Below, piece after piece: positions 37,901-46,384 of a stretch of DNA of 64,000 bases. The stretch covers positions 3,067,144 to 3,131,143 of the forward strand of contig VUYV01000008.1 in the NCBI GenBank assembly GCA_008711295.1. The letters run 5' to 3'. The position numbers and the translations under genes were made by a program. The notes beneath the pieces are model-generated. The model did not search any database, had not been told where the DNA came from, and saw nothing but the letters and a program-made list of their open reading frames with translations. Every line of letters begins with the position of its first letter. The first letter of the stretch is position 1. The stretch is from Anarhynchus alexandrinus (taxonomy: Eukaryota > Chordata > Aves > Charadriiformes > Charadriidae).

Positions 37901-39221
37901 AGATAGTCTGCCAAGGTCAGCTCAGTAAAAAATTTTTCAGTGCTTGTGTTTAGGGCTGGACTGTGGATACCCATCAATAAGGTATATATTAAAAAAAAAA
38001 GGATATAGAATTTACAAATTTAAGAGTTATGTTATGCCTGTTCTGTTTATTTTCTTCCCCCAGATCTGTAAGAGCAAAGCTAAGGAATCCCAGCAGTATT
38101 ATCACAGCTTATCTATCCGGCAGAGTCTGGCTATCAATTTTAACATCCAACAGGACTGTGGCCATTTCCTTGCTGAAGTCCCAGTTCGTCTCCTTCCATG
38201 GGAGGATCCTGATGCACCAGAGGTGGAAGAAGAAGAGCGGGAAGAAGAGGAGAAAGAGCCTGAGCAAAAGAACAGAGACAGTCCTTCCAGTACAGAGGCT
38301 TCACAGAAAGACAGCTCAAGCAACCAGGGGACCATCAGCAAGCCACGCAGCCGTGTTGTGGTCATCACACGGGAGGTCCCATACTTAACAGTGGCCGACT
38401 TTGTGCGAGAATCTGTGCCCCGTCATGCAAAAAGCCCAGATTTATATGAAAGGCAGGTCTGTCTACTCCTTTTACAGCTGTGTTTGGGCCTGGAGCACCT
38501 GAAACCCTATCATATCACACACTGTGATCTGCGGTTAGAGAACCTGCTGCTGGTTCATTCCAGACCAGGAGGCAACCCTCTGAGCTCTGAGTCCATGGAG
38601 CCCAGTCCCAACACTGCTTGTCCAGCCAGGTTAATAGTGAGCAATTTCTCCCAGGCCAAGCAGAAGAGTCATATGGTGGATCCTGAGGTCCTACGGGATC
38701 AGTCCCGCCTGGCTCCAGAAATCATCACTGCAACACAGTACAAAAAGTGTGATGAGTTCCAGACTGGCATCCTCATCTACGAAATGCTGCACTTACCCAA
38801 TCCCTTTGATGAGAATCCAGAGCTGAAGGAGAAGGAGTATACTCGTGCTGATCTCCCCAAGATCCCTTGCCGTTCCCTCTACTCTCAAGGGCTTCAACAA
38901 CTTGCCAGCTGCCTGCTGAATCCCAACCCTTCAGAGAGGATCCTGATATCAGAAGCCAAGGGAATCCTTCAGTGTTTGCTTTGGGGTCCACGTGAGGACT
39001 TGTTCCATGCTCTAAGTACATCTTCCAACCCTGCCCGGAGAGATGCTGTACTTCAGAACTGGCTGGATATCAAAAGGACGCTGCTGATGATCAAGTTTGC
39101 AGAGAAGTCCTTGGACAGGGACTGTGGAGTTATTCTGGAAGACTGGCTTTGTTGTCAGTATCTGGCTTTTGCCACTATAGACTCACTTCATCGCATTGTG
39201 AGAATCATGCAGCAGCACTAG
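4820..39221 (+). CDS. PEAK1: PEAK1, pseudopodium-enriched atypical kinase 1 (whole spliced CDS, four exons)
   Basis: Joining 4820-7983, 18149-18345, 27768-28516 and 38064-39221 gives one open frame of about 1755 codons; each junction has a GT donor and AG acceptor, and split codons are restored (AG|T Ser1055, G|GA Gly1121). The family is a pseudokinase scaffold on actin and focal adhesions that passes Src and growth-factor signals to Grb2, Shc1 and Crk. Visible parts in order: N-terminal CxxC segment (residues 17-20), acidic stretch (about 232-260), Ser/Pro-rich region with YDNL (Tyr640) and YEEI (Tyr670), PPFPPPR (872-878), basic KPKRWISFKSFFRRRK (924-939), PPPLPKK (1162-1168), NPTY (Tyr1199), helical dimerisation segment (about 1288-1330), pseudokinase (about 1333-1690) and C-terminal helices. 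The related PRAG1 (SgK223) shares this plan, but the length and motif set fit PEAK1. Identification comes from sequence recognition; no search was run. Confidence 0.96.
11699..11716 (+). repeat. A18 homopolymer
   Basis: Eighteen consecutive A. No retroposed gene or SINE is evident 5' of it and I see no target-site duplication. Confidence 0.85.
13422..13440. promoter_or_regulatory. palindrome of two facing CACCTG E-boxes
   Basis: CACCTGAAAATTTCAGGTG is a perfect 9-bp inverted repeat around a single A. Each arm contains a CACCTG/CAGGTG box, the site bound by ZEB and Snail family zinc fingers and by some bHLH dimers. Function is inference. Confidence 0.35.
18149..18345 (+). CDS. PEAK1: PEAK1 coding exon 2 (residues 1055-1121)
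   Basis: This 197-nt exon has the acceptor TTTGTTTCAG ending at 18148 and the donor TTTAG|GTAAGT at 18345. It starts in the phase left by the previous exon: T completes Ser1055, and the exon then reads QVPDDTTLEDLSPRVPR and ends at ATYSNL plus the first base of Gly1121. It is a linker segment with an acidic run (QAEEEKEEA) and no recognised fold. Its length is not a multiple of three, so skipping it alone would break the frame into exon 3. The ATG at 18153 is out of step with the spliced frame and is not a start. Confidence 0.93.
19992..20159 (+). mobile_element. truncated, diverged CR1 LINE 3' end
   Basis: It runs from GAGGTTGCCTAGAGAAGTTG through GAGTCTCCATCTGTGGAGGT and AGAGGTCCCTTCCAACCTAA to a terminal ATTCTGTGAT. 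The orientation is opposite to the other two copies and it is more diverged, suggesting an older insertion. It lies in PEAK1 intron 3. Confidence 0.9.
26657..26716 (+). repeat. tandem duplication, 2 x 30 bp
   Basis: The unit beginning TATAAAACATATATAACCT occurs at 26657-26686 and 26687-26716 with two T-to-C differences. It is a recent local duplication in an intron with no evident function. Confidence 0.85.
27768..28516 (+). CDS. PEAK1: PEAK1 coding exon 3 (Crk and Shc motifs, start of the pseudokinase; residues 1121-1370)
   Basis: This 749-nt exon has acceptor ATTACACAG ending at 27767 and donor GTCAAG|GTAAGT. It carries PPPLPKK at residues 1162-1168, which fits the PxLPxK ligand of the Crk N-terminal SH3 domain, and NPTYD with Tyr1199, a PTB-domain ligand that corresponds to the Shc1-binding site near Tyr1188 of the human protein. 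The segment from YRGIENREEVVGKIRSLHTD (about 1288) onward is the N-terminal helix of the split helical dimerisation (SHED) domain. The following residues begin the kinase N-lobe and end with NNYAVK, whose last residue (Lys1370) sits where the beta-3 lysine of kinases is found. The ATG at 27785 is an internal methionine, not the start; the codons before it are open and join exon 2 in frame. Confidence 0.95.
28517..38063 (+). other. PEAK1: PEAK1 intron between coding exons 3 and 4 (9.5 kb)
   Basis: GTAAGT donor and CTTCCCCCAG acceptor. It holds the CR1 fragment at 34838-34916, a G9 run at 32977-32985, and TGCATG (RBFOX-type) motifs about 450-500 nt before the last exon. A 124-codon open frame at 29708-30082 has no recognisable similarity and looks like chance. 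Confidence 0.85.
34838..34916 (-). mobile_element. truncated CR1 LINE 3' end (short)
   Basis: About 79 bp beginning ATAGAATCATAGAATGG and ending at GCCATGGGCAGGGACA, clearly the same subfamily as the copy at 4021-4155. It lies in the last PEAK1 intron. Confidence 0.9.
38064..39221 (+). CDS. PEAK1: PEAK1 terminal coding exon (pseudokinase and C-terminal helices; residues 1371-1755)
   Basis: The exon begins at 38064 after the strong acceptor TTTTCTTCCCCCAG and ends at TAG 39219-39221. It starts ICKSKAKESQQYYHS, so the beta-3 segment AVK|ICK is split by the intron exactly after Lys1370. An acidic low-complexity insert follows (about 1418-1468). The catalytic loop reads HCDLRLEN (1523-1530, HCD instead of HRD), the DFG position reads NFS (1564-1566) and the APE motif is kept (1587-1589); the F-helix motif reads DEFQTG (1600-1605). 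Loss of the DFG aspartate fits a pseudokinase that cannot bind magnesium-ATP normally. The last 60 residues (about 1694-1755) look helical and match the C-terminal part of the SHED domain, used for homodimers and PRAG1 heterodimers. An open frame extends 5' of 38064 to 37944, but it is intron. Confidence 0.96.
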   Translation: MCKSKAKESQQYYHSLSIRQSLAINFNIQQDCGHFLAEVPVRLLPWEDPDAPEVEEEEREEEEKEPEQKNRDSPSSTEASQKDSSSNQGTISKPRSRVVVITREVPYLTVADFVRESVPRHAKSPDLYERQVCLLLLQLCLGLEHLKPYHITHCDLRLENLLLVHSRPGGNPLSSESMEPSPNTACPARLIVSNFSQAKQKSHMVDPEVLRDQSRLAPEIITATQYKKCDEFQTGILIYEMLHLPNPFDENPELKEKEYTRADLPKIPCRSLYSQGLQQLASCLLNPNPSERILISEAKGILQCLLWGPREDLFHALSTSSNPARRDAVLQNWLDIKRTLLMIKFAEKSLDRDCGVILEDWLCCQYLAFATIDSLHRIVRIMQQH

Positions 39222-42200
39222 TTTGTAGAGCCTGTTGATTTTCGTGAAGCACCCCCAACCTCCACCACAGCCCTCACTCCAGCCTGCCCTAGGGCTCACA
39301 CTTTGTACAAGTGTTAAAAAATAGCCTAGATATCAAAGCCAGCAACTCTGAGCAAATAGGTTCTAATTGGAGAATTTGCATCCTGTACACAATATGACAG
39401 AAACATAACTTTTTTGCCAGGCCTGTTAGGGATTGATTATATATACGTGACTGCATTTGGATCAGACAGTATGTAACTTGATTAATATCTGGCTGAAAAG
39501 GAGAGCAAACTTTGATACCACTATTTCTACCACCACAGTAAACAAATTGCCCTCCTCTTCAGGATAGTTTCTGTCATTTCCATATGTAGCATTGATTAGT
39601 GACTAGCAGTGACCATAAGCAGAGATGGATTAGTTGTAAATGTAAGATGAATGATCCACCATGCCTCAAAACACTTATTTGCTTCCATTCCACATAGCAG
39701 CTTAGTCAGTCCCCCACAAGCGGGCTGGACTCCTCTTTCCTTTGGTCTCAACCAAACAGATTCTGACTTTTCTCTTACACTTTACGCCTTCTTTTTTTCT
39801 TCCCCAGATGTGGTTATCCTGCTGATTACGGCATGTGTCAGTGGGCAGTAAGCATCTGTGTTCAGTCCTCTTCCTTCCTCCTCTGTCTCTGACTACCCAT
39901 GTCCATTCTAACCACGGATCTATGATATCAACAATGCTGCCGTAATCAGACCATTACCCTTAGCTTAAGACCTCTGCATTAAAGAGCAGAATATGCACAC
40001 TTTGTCTATCCCATTTCCTACATGACATTCACCAGCCTGGACTGTTGATGTACTGTAGCTATAACCACGTTTATACAAGAATGATACAACCCATGGTGGG
40101 CAATTGAAATTCCCCTTCCATCGCAAAAGGCACTAACGCCTGACTTGAAATGGATAGGACGTACATAACCTTCTCTGACAATCACTGCTATGAATCAGGG
40201 ATGAAAATAACAGCCGCCTCTTTCGTTTTATTTTGGTTTGCTCTTGTCACTTGTGCCATATTGCAAAGTGGGACTGAAATTGGCTCTGCTGGTATGTTGG
40301 CAGGAGATAGAAATGCTTAGAGCTTGTCTGTGTGTAGCTAACAGGCCACATGGAGACACTTTTACTGCAGACACAGTTCTCTGAAGGGTAAAAACAAGGG
40401 GGCAAAAACACTGTTGTTTAATTATTGAGGGAGCTGTTAAGTTTGGCAGCCACAACTAACAGTATCGTGATCCATTTTTCACACAGCGGTGTTTGGCTGC
40501 GTATCTCGTCTGTTGTAACTAGTGTTTTCTAATGTTGCTACAGACAACACCCTAAAAATGGAATGTTGTCAGAATAGCTCAAAGAGCATTGCAGACAGAG
40601 TTTTGGACTAGAGCAGGAACTAGTGAGGATCAAAGAGACAGAATTTTTAAAAACTCGACCTGAAGGAGCTTTTCACTTTTGGAGGCCACTGGTGACTTCC
40701 TTCCCTGACCTAACAGCCGTTTCCTATGGAACCTCTGCAGTTGTACAGATGGTATCTTTGCTCAGTATTGCTAGGCTCTGAATTGTTTCCTGAATCACTC
40801 TGAAGAATTTATCTGGATGCAGGGGAAAAAGTGATACCGAATATTCTGACCCGGGCGATGGAAAGCAGACAGCCCTAGTTATGAGCCTGTGCTTCTCTCC
40901 TATGGATCTATGTGCAATTCTTTTATGTATTTTTTAAAGCTGTACATTACAGTGTTCACTTTACACACCAGCCTTTACCTGATGCTAGATCTGCAGCCCC
41001 TTCCTTTACTCTCCTGGCACATAAATGCACAGATATCCATGTGTTCTTTTTATGGATTGATGTTTCATTTTAATTGTTAAAACTGTGAGGAATCAGTTCA
41101 CTTCAGCCTTGAAACAAATAGCCACTTTATACAGCATATGCATGCTTGGACCAGGTGCATGGAAACTGAACAAACAGTCCTGCAGGCTTAAAGTCAGCAA
41201 AACTAGCTCTGGATCCACACCGTACATTGGGAGGGGTTGAAATGTGTATATTATTCTGTTCTGGCATCTATCAGAGCTAAGCTGAATAGTGTGTGGAAGC
41301 CTACATCGATTGTGCCATAGTATACAGACTGTCTTTGTGACCTTTCTAAAGATTTTTTTTTTGAAACTTCTGATTATTATTCTTTTGTTTGATTCACCTG
41401 TATCAGTGAAGGATCAGGCAAGGATAAGGATAATATATTTTAATGTGATATGTATTTTTTTCTTTCTCTTCTTGGCAAAAAGGTTAGGAAGGCAGCATTG
41501 ATGCAGAAAAAGAGGACAATGCATTAAAAGCCCAAGTGCAATGAATGTAGTTGAGGTACTTCCACTACATCAGGAAAGAAAGTTTCTACACTACTGCTGA
41601 GCAGCTCATAGAAGAACCTTTACAAAGAATCACACGCGTTCAGTGGAGCCCTGCTTTATGTGGACACAGGAGGGCAATGCTCTCATAGCTTAAATATGCT
41701 GAGCATGAATAGTCACTCGCATACTATCTGCTAGCTATTAGTCACAATGTGTTGAGCTACGAATAGGTCTTCTTGTTCTCTGTGGTCTGGTTTTGTGTTT
41801 GTTTCGTAGTGCGTGTGCGTAATTAACTTCTCATCTGACTCATATAGGCTGTACGAGCAATTCTTGGACCACTTGCCATTGCGGTGGGCTCATTCCTTGA
41901 AGCCGGTAGGTGTTTCCGTGTTTATGGACACGTTCTCAGTGTCACTTTCATGTCAACGCGCACATGCAAAGTTGAATTTTGAATGTTTTACAACCATACA
42001 TATTTAATGCAGCTGGTCCGAAGCCTTTGTATCTCTAGCTATCTAATTTCAGTTTGTAGCTTTTGTGATGAACCAATACTCATTTTAGCTCTGCAGTATA
42101 ATCAAGCATGGATAGATTTTCACTACCAATCTCTTTCTTGTGCAGCACTGGGTAAACTTTAGCAATTTGTAATGTTGTGTGTTTTTTTTCTTTAAAAAAG

Positions 42201-42605
42201 AAAGAATGGTCAAAGTAGTTGAACACAATCTGGCCTGAGCTATTCCTTGGGAAGACTGAGGCTGACTTTGCAGATGTGCCCATAACTGATGATTGTAACT
42301 GTGTGTGTGGTGGTTCTCCATCCTGGCAACAGATTGTGCCGCATAAATATCCGAGAATGTATGCATTAAACTGATTGTAAACAAATCCTAAGGATGCTAC
42401 AGCATAATTGCTAAGCAAAAGGAAAAAAACCCGCTCTGTTTGTAACTGGGATCCTGTGTATGACAGGAACAAAACCCCTGGCTGTGCATGTTATAACTTA
42501 CTTGAATATGTGCACAGACCTTGAATTATTTTTTTTAGCAATGTCGCACTTTCAGTTGAGCTCAAGAAATAGGAAGAGCTGCAAATCTAAGGTAACAGTA
42601 TTGAC

Positions 42606-42613
42606 TGTAAATA
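42606..42613 (+). promoter_or_regulatory. Pumilio response element UGUAAAUA in the 3' UTR
   Basis: Exact match to the PUM1/PUM2 consensus UGUANAUA. It is one of six in the distal half of the UTR; the others are at 43939-43946, 44661-44668 (UGUACAUA), 44816-44823 and 44944-44951 (UGUAUAUA), and 45448-45455. Confidence 0.4.
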
Positions 42614-42627
42614 TATATTTTTCTATT

Positions 42628-42633
42628 AATAAA
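42628..42633 (+). terminator. candidate internal PEAK1 poly(A) signal
   Basis: AATAAA lies 3.4 kb after the stop codon, 15 nt after a TGTAAATA element and ahead of T-rich sequence at 42651-42656. It would give a 3' UTR about half the full length. Confidence 0.4.
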
Positions 42634-43852
42634 AGCTGTCATTCAAATATTTTTAACATGAACTCTAAAGATTTTTCCAGTGGAAACTAATTTCTGGAAA
42701 AATCAAATGCTTGTTTGAAGAATTATGATGAGTGGTTTCTGATCCTATTAGAGCCATTAAAAACCTCTCTAATGTTACAGAGAGAGCACAGTGATTGGAT
42801 TCACGATGTTTAGTGCCTTGTCAAAAAACTAAAATGTAGCTTGTCAGTTGGTGGAAATCTTATTCTTTTCATAACAGCCCTAGAAATAATACTGCCCACA
42901 ATAAGATGCAAAAGACTTTACAAAATTAAATGCTGTACTTCATATGGTACTGAGTTGATCTATTCAATGAGATTTGGTTTTGGAGTTGATGTGAATGAGT
43001 TCTTCTAAGTTGTTTGCAGTACGGCATAAACCTGAAGTAACAAAATTGTGGGCTTTCAAATTTGGGATCTGCAAAGGGAAAATAATAGTGGATAACAAGT
43101 CAATTGGTCTAGACTGACCACAGCATCAAAAGAAGCCTATTGCTTTGACAATCTACTGCAGACACTCAGCTTCTAGGAGATGAGGAATCTGATTAGTCTG
43201 GAAGAAGCGGTGAAGGTAAGATGTGCTGCTTCTGCTGTATGTAGGTAGTGGATGTACTGCATACTGTAGTCTGGTGTGAAATGGAAACGTCTGTTAAAAT
43301 AGGAGTATTTAAAAACTACTCCTGAGATGTTATGTAAAATGTTTGGGTTTTTCCTATTTCTTTAATGGGAGTTACTTATTCACTAAATTATCTTTCAAAC
43401 CTCAGATCTGATCCAGGTGAATATAGAGAGGAAATACCAGTAAAAACTGGCCTACAAATTTTCAGGAATGAGGGAATCCAGAATTTTATTCTGGAGCCTC
43501 TGCAACATGCAAATATAGAAGCTTGGTCTCACTTCAATATTCAGACATCATGAAATCCATAACTCAAGCTAGGATATCATGTTGCTGGCCCACAGACAAG
43601 AATGCATGTAGCATTTACAGAAATGTTCCACCTTAAATCTTTTCTGTTCCACACATCCTGGCAGCACCCCACAAGGTATGAAGGGATCATCTTGACATTC
43701 TAACACAGGAGAATTCCCACATATTGGAGAGAAAAATATATTATTTAAATAAATCAAATGTGTGTTAGGGTTCAGCTAGTTGGAGAATTTATTCAGCAGC
43801 TTCACAGTGTAGGTCCTTAATTTTATCATGTAAAAATAGTATTTGCTGCTGA

Positions 43853-43858
43853 AATAAA
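43853..43858 (+). terminator. weak candidate internal poly(A) signal
   Basis: AATAAA at this position, with another at 43748-43753; both are in AT-rich sequence where chance hexamers are expected. Some GT/T-rich sequence follows. Confidence 0.2.
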
Positions 43859-44821
43859 ATGTATCTGTTTCTCAATTCTTGTGCTGAGATGCCCCACCTA
43901 AATTAAGTTCTTTTCATTTGTAAGCAATTAAAGTCATATGTAAATATAAATTAAATAGTTCTGTTTCTATTTAAATCAATTGTAACTTTTCTGAGGAATA
44001 CAATGGAAACTGAATCAGACCTTTTAATGCACCTTCCTTTCACCAAATAGGAATTAAACTGCTTCTCTGTAGAAACAGTACATGACCATTATTCCCTGCA
44101 TGACTACACCATCTATTTTACTCTGATTTTGCAGAGATAGTGTTGGTTCTGCTAAAACTCCTGTAAAACCTACAGCACAGTCAGAGCCCTTCAGTCCATG
44201 TAGAAAGAGATGTGATGATGATTTAGTTATGCAGTAAGATAACATCAAAGAAGTGCAGAAGAGAATTTTAAGTACCTCTATAAAAATACACCTGTAGAAA
44301 TGTTCTATAAACAACCATCTGGATTCCAAACACTTCAAGGGAGAAATACACACAAAAAAAAACTTTTCAAAAGAAATACTGGGGAGAAATTTCTTTAGGG
44401 CACCCTCAACTCTAAAAGAAGGAGCAAGTCTTTCCCACTGCTGTGTTGCAGAGAAATTCTCGTAGACATTTTATGGATTTTATTATTCACCTGGATGCAG
44501 TATTAGAAGGATGATGATTTTGAATAGATGTAGAATGTAATTTAAATAATTTCCTGTAAGTCTTCTTGCATTGGTGCTCCACTTAGCATTTAGTTGGAAA
44601 CTACAGAATGCTTTCAGATCAGGCTGACTTGCCAGTGAGAAATTAATTACTCAACTTACCTGTACATAAGCATTTTACCACTCTACAGAATTTGAGAATT
44701 GGGTTTGTACTTCAGACAATAGATTATTTTTTTTTTTCCATAAATCCAAGGGGAAGATTTCAGGGATTTAGAAGAGGTCGGAACTTCTTTTATATGGAGG
44801 AAATATTTGTTCATATGTATA

Positions 44822-44879
44822 TATACATACATATATATATGAGTGCGTGTGGGCATTTTTTAATATATATGTATGTATA
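44822..44879 (+). repeat. TA-rich inverted repeat (17-bp arms) in the 3' UTR
   Basis: Arms at 44822-44838 and 44863-44879 are perfect reverse complements with a 24-nt loop that is not TA-rich (it contains GTGCGTGTGGGC). It is built on a TA/CATA microsatellite, so it may simply be a decayed simple repeat that can fold. Confidence 0.6.
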
Positions 44880-44923
44880 CGAATTTTTGTATCCCAAAAG
44901 TATTATTTGCCCCTTTTTGCTTG

Positions 44924-44963
44924 AAAATATATATATTATATATTGTATATATAATATATATTT
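44924..44963 (+). repeat. AT-only near-palindrome in the 3' UTR
   Basis: The segment around TTG at 44943-44945 has at least 14-bp self-complementary arms made only of A and T. A UGUAUAUA Pumilio-type match lies at its centre. Confidence 0.55.
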
Positions 44964-45146
44964 AAGAGTGTGTAAATTTGAATGTAGTCATCTCATAAAT
45001 AACACCTCTTCAAAAAAACTCGAAAAAGCTTCTGTTTCTTTGTCCTTTGACTTGTTGGTATTAGAAGGTTTTGCAGTTGAAATCCTTGGGTTTTTTTCTT
45101 TTAAAACTTAATTATGCTGAGCATTTAAGAATATGTTCTTGTTTTT

Positions 45147-45152
45147 AATAAA
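45147..45152 (+). terminator. candidate distal poly(A) signal
   Basis: AATAAA followed by a short G run and T-rich sequence, 305 nt before the preferred terminal signal. It could be an alternative end. Confidence 0.25.
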
Positions 45153-45447
45153 AGGGGGAAATTTATTTTTAAATTTAGGGATTCCAAAATCGATGGACTT
45201 TTATAAATGGGATTTCTTTAAATCCCTTGAATAAGGGATTTATTTTTTTTTTATTATTTCAACTCCATTCTTGTGGGTAATTTGTATTTGGAATTCCTGG
45301 TTGCATTGCTTTATCTGGTGCTTCATATTGATATTTACACGTTTTTATATAAATAAGTATATAAACTTCAAGCCTTTGTGATCGGGGCAGTTACACTCTG
45401 GTTTGCTGTGGTACTTTGCTGTGTACTCTGTGGCATTCATGTTACTG

Positions 45448-45455
45448 TGTAAATA
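45448..45455 (+). promoter_or_regulatory. Pumilio response element overlapping the distal poly(A) hexamer
   Basis: TGTAAATA at 45448-45455 shares four bases with AATAAA at 45452-45457, so a bound Pumilio protein and the polyadenylation machinery would compete for the same RNA. Confidence 0.35.
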
Positions 45456-45457
45456 AA
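45452..45457 (+). terminator. PEAK1: preferred distal PEAK1 poly(A) signal
   Basis: AATAAA sits inside TGTGTAAATAAACTAG, with TGTA upstream (a CFIm-type element), an A-rich likely cleavage zone near 45470-45480, and a T/C-rich downstream region. After it the composition changes to a GC-richer block, which supports it as the 3' end of the gene. Confidence 0.55.
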
Positions 45458-45515
45458 CTAGTTTTATTACACTTAAAATCAAACTTGCAGTTGTTTCATT
45501 CTTCTCTCTTCCTAG

Positions 45516-45990
45516 GCAATTAGACAAAAATTCGTATTCCTGAGGAAAATGCACGTGGCAAGTCTAGCAAAAGATTTGCTACAAGAATAGCTGGCTGGTT
45601 TGCAGCAGCAGCAGCTAGTGTGCAGGCATGGCAGATAGAAACTTCGGTTGATGAGACATGCTCAGCACCTCCAGCCATGCCACCACGGTGGCCAGGCATC
45701 CCAGCCGCAGGAATTGCCAGTGCTTGGGACAGTGCACCACCTGCCACCTCTGGTGTTTTCCCCAGAACTCTCACCATGGCTGGCACTATTTCGGCTCCAT
45801 CTGGACAAGTGGCAGCGGCAGCCCAAAAATAAACTGGCCACCAACAGCTGCTGTTGATTGAACCACTGTCTTGTAAGGCCTTCTTGGAGAGAGGTGACTT
45901 GACACATTAATGAAAACGGAGACAGCCGCATGTCCACACTGGGACAACCGTTGTCACTAAAGGAGCTGAGCCAAAGTTAGCGATTTCCCT
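45516..45990. other. GC-richer block directly downstream of the PEAK1 3' end, unidentified
   Basis: The composition shifts here to roughly half GC with around ten CpGs, unlike the AT-rich UTR before it. Overlapping open frames of 67-91 codons occur on both strands, the normal effect of few stop codons in GC-rich sequence, and none resembles a known protein. An acceptor-like tract (TTCTCTCTTCCTAG) ends at 45515, a donor-like CTTGTAAGG has its GT at 45873, and AATAAA lies at 45828-45833. It could be an old repeat, an enhancer or a noncoding exon; I cannot decide. Confidence 0.3.
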
Positions 45991-46369
45991 AGTGTGGAAA
46001 GGGCTTAAATGACCTGCTGTGAAGGAATAAAATTACTCTTAAGTCAAATTTTTATAGGCTGTGACTAAGCAGGATGCCTCTAAGGCAGTCGTCTGCAGTG
46101 GAATTCATTTTGTGTCTGATCCGTTACCTTGAAGCATACAGCCCTGATGGAGGGTCTGTGAAAAACAGATGGGATAATATGCATCTTCCGTGATCATGCA
46201 GACACACTTCAGTGGCAGTGAGATCAAACAGCTCAATTTTGTACCCGGATTTGATAGGCAGCAATGGTGGCTGCAGATGCTAATTTATTAGCATAGAACA
46301 GATGACACCGTATACATCGGAGTAATGCTGTGCTTCTGCACGACAACCACACTGCTCACAAATACTCTT

Positions 46370-46384
46370 AAAAAAAAAAAAAAA
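46370..46384 (+). repeat. A15 homopolymer
   Basis: Fifteen consecutive A in intergenic sequence; no associated retroposed gene is recognised. Confidence 0.85.

Larger units (their letters stand above)
39222..45475 (+). other. PEAK1: predicted PEAK1 3' UTR (about 6.25 kb)
   Basis: After the TAG no further coding frame or convincing splice site follows until an AATAAA at 45452-45457 with a T-rich downstream stretch at 45491-45513. The region is AT-rich with many T runs, AU-rich motifs, several other AATAAA hexamers and multiple UGUANAUA Pumilio-type elements, as expected of a long vertebrate 3' UTR. The small open frames in it, including a 139-codon one at 44692-45111 through TA repeats, look random. 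The exact cleavage site, and whether transcripts run the whole way, cannot be seen from DNA alone. Confidence 0.6.

Noticed and set aside
37944..38063. 5' extension of the last-exon open frame
   Set aside because: The extension crosses a strong acceptor (CTTCCCCCAG) and PEAK1 homology begins at ICKSKAKES directly after it, so this part is intron.
44692..45111. 139-codon open frame in the 3' UTR
   Set aside because: It passes through TA microsatellite sequence and is rich in I, Y and F as expected from AT-rich DNA; no similarity to known proteins.
45520..45937. Several overlapping open frames on both strands
   Set aside because: Multiple frames open together reflect few stop codons in a GC-rich block, not coding selection; none is recognised.
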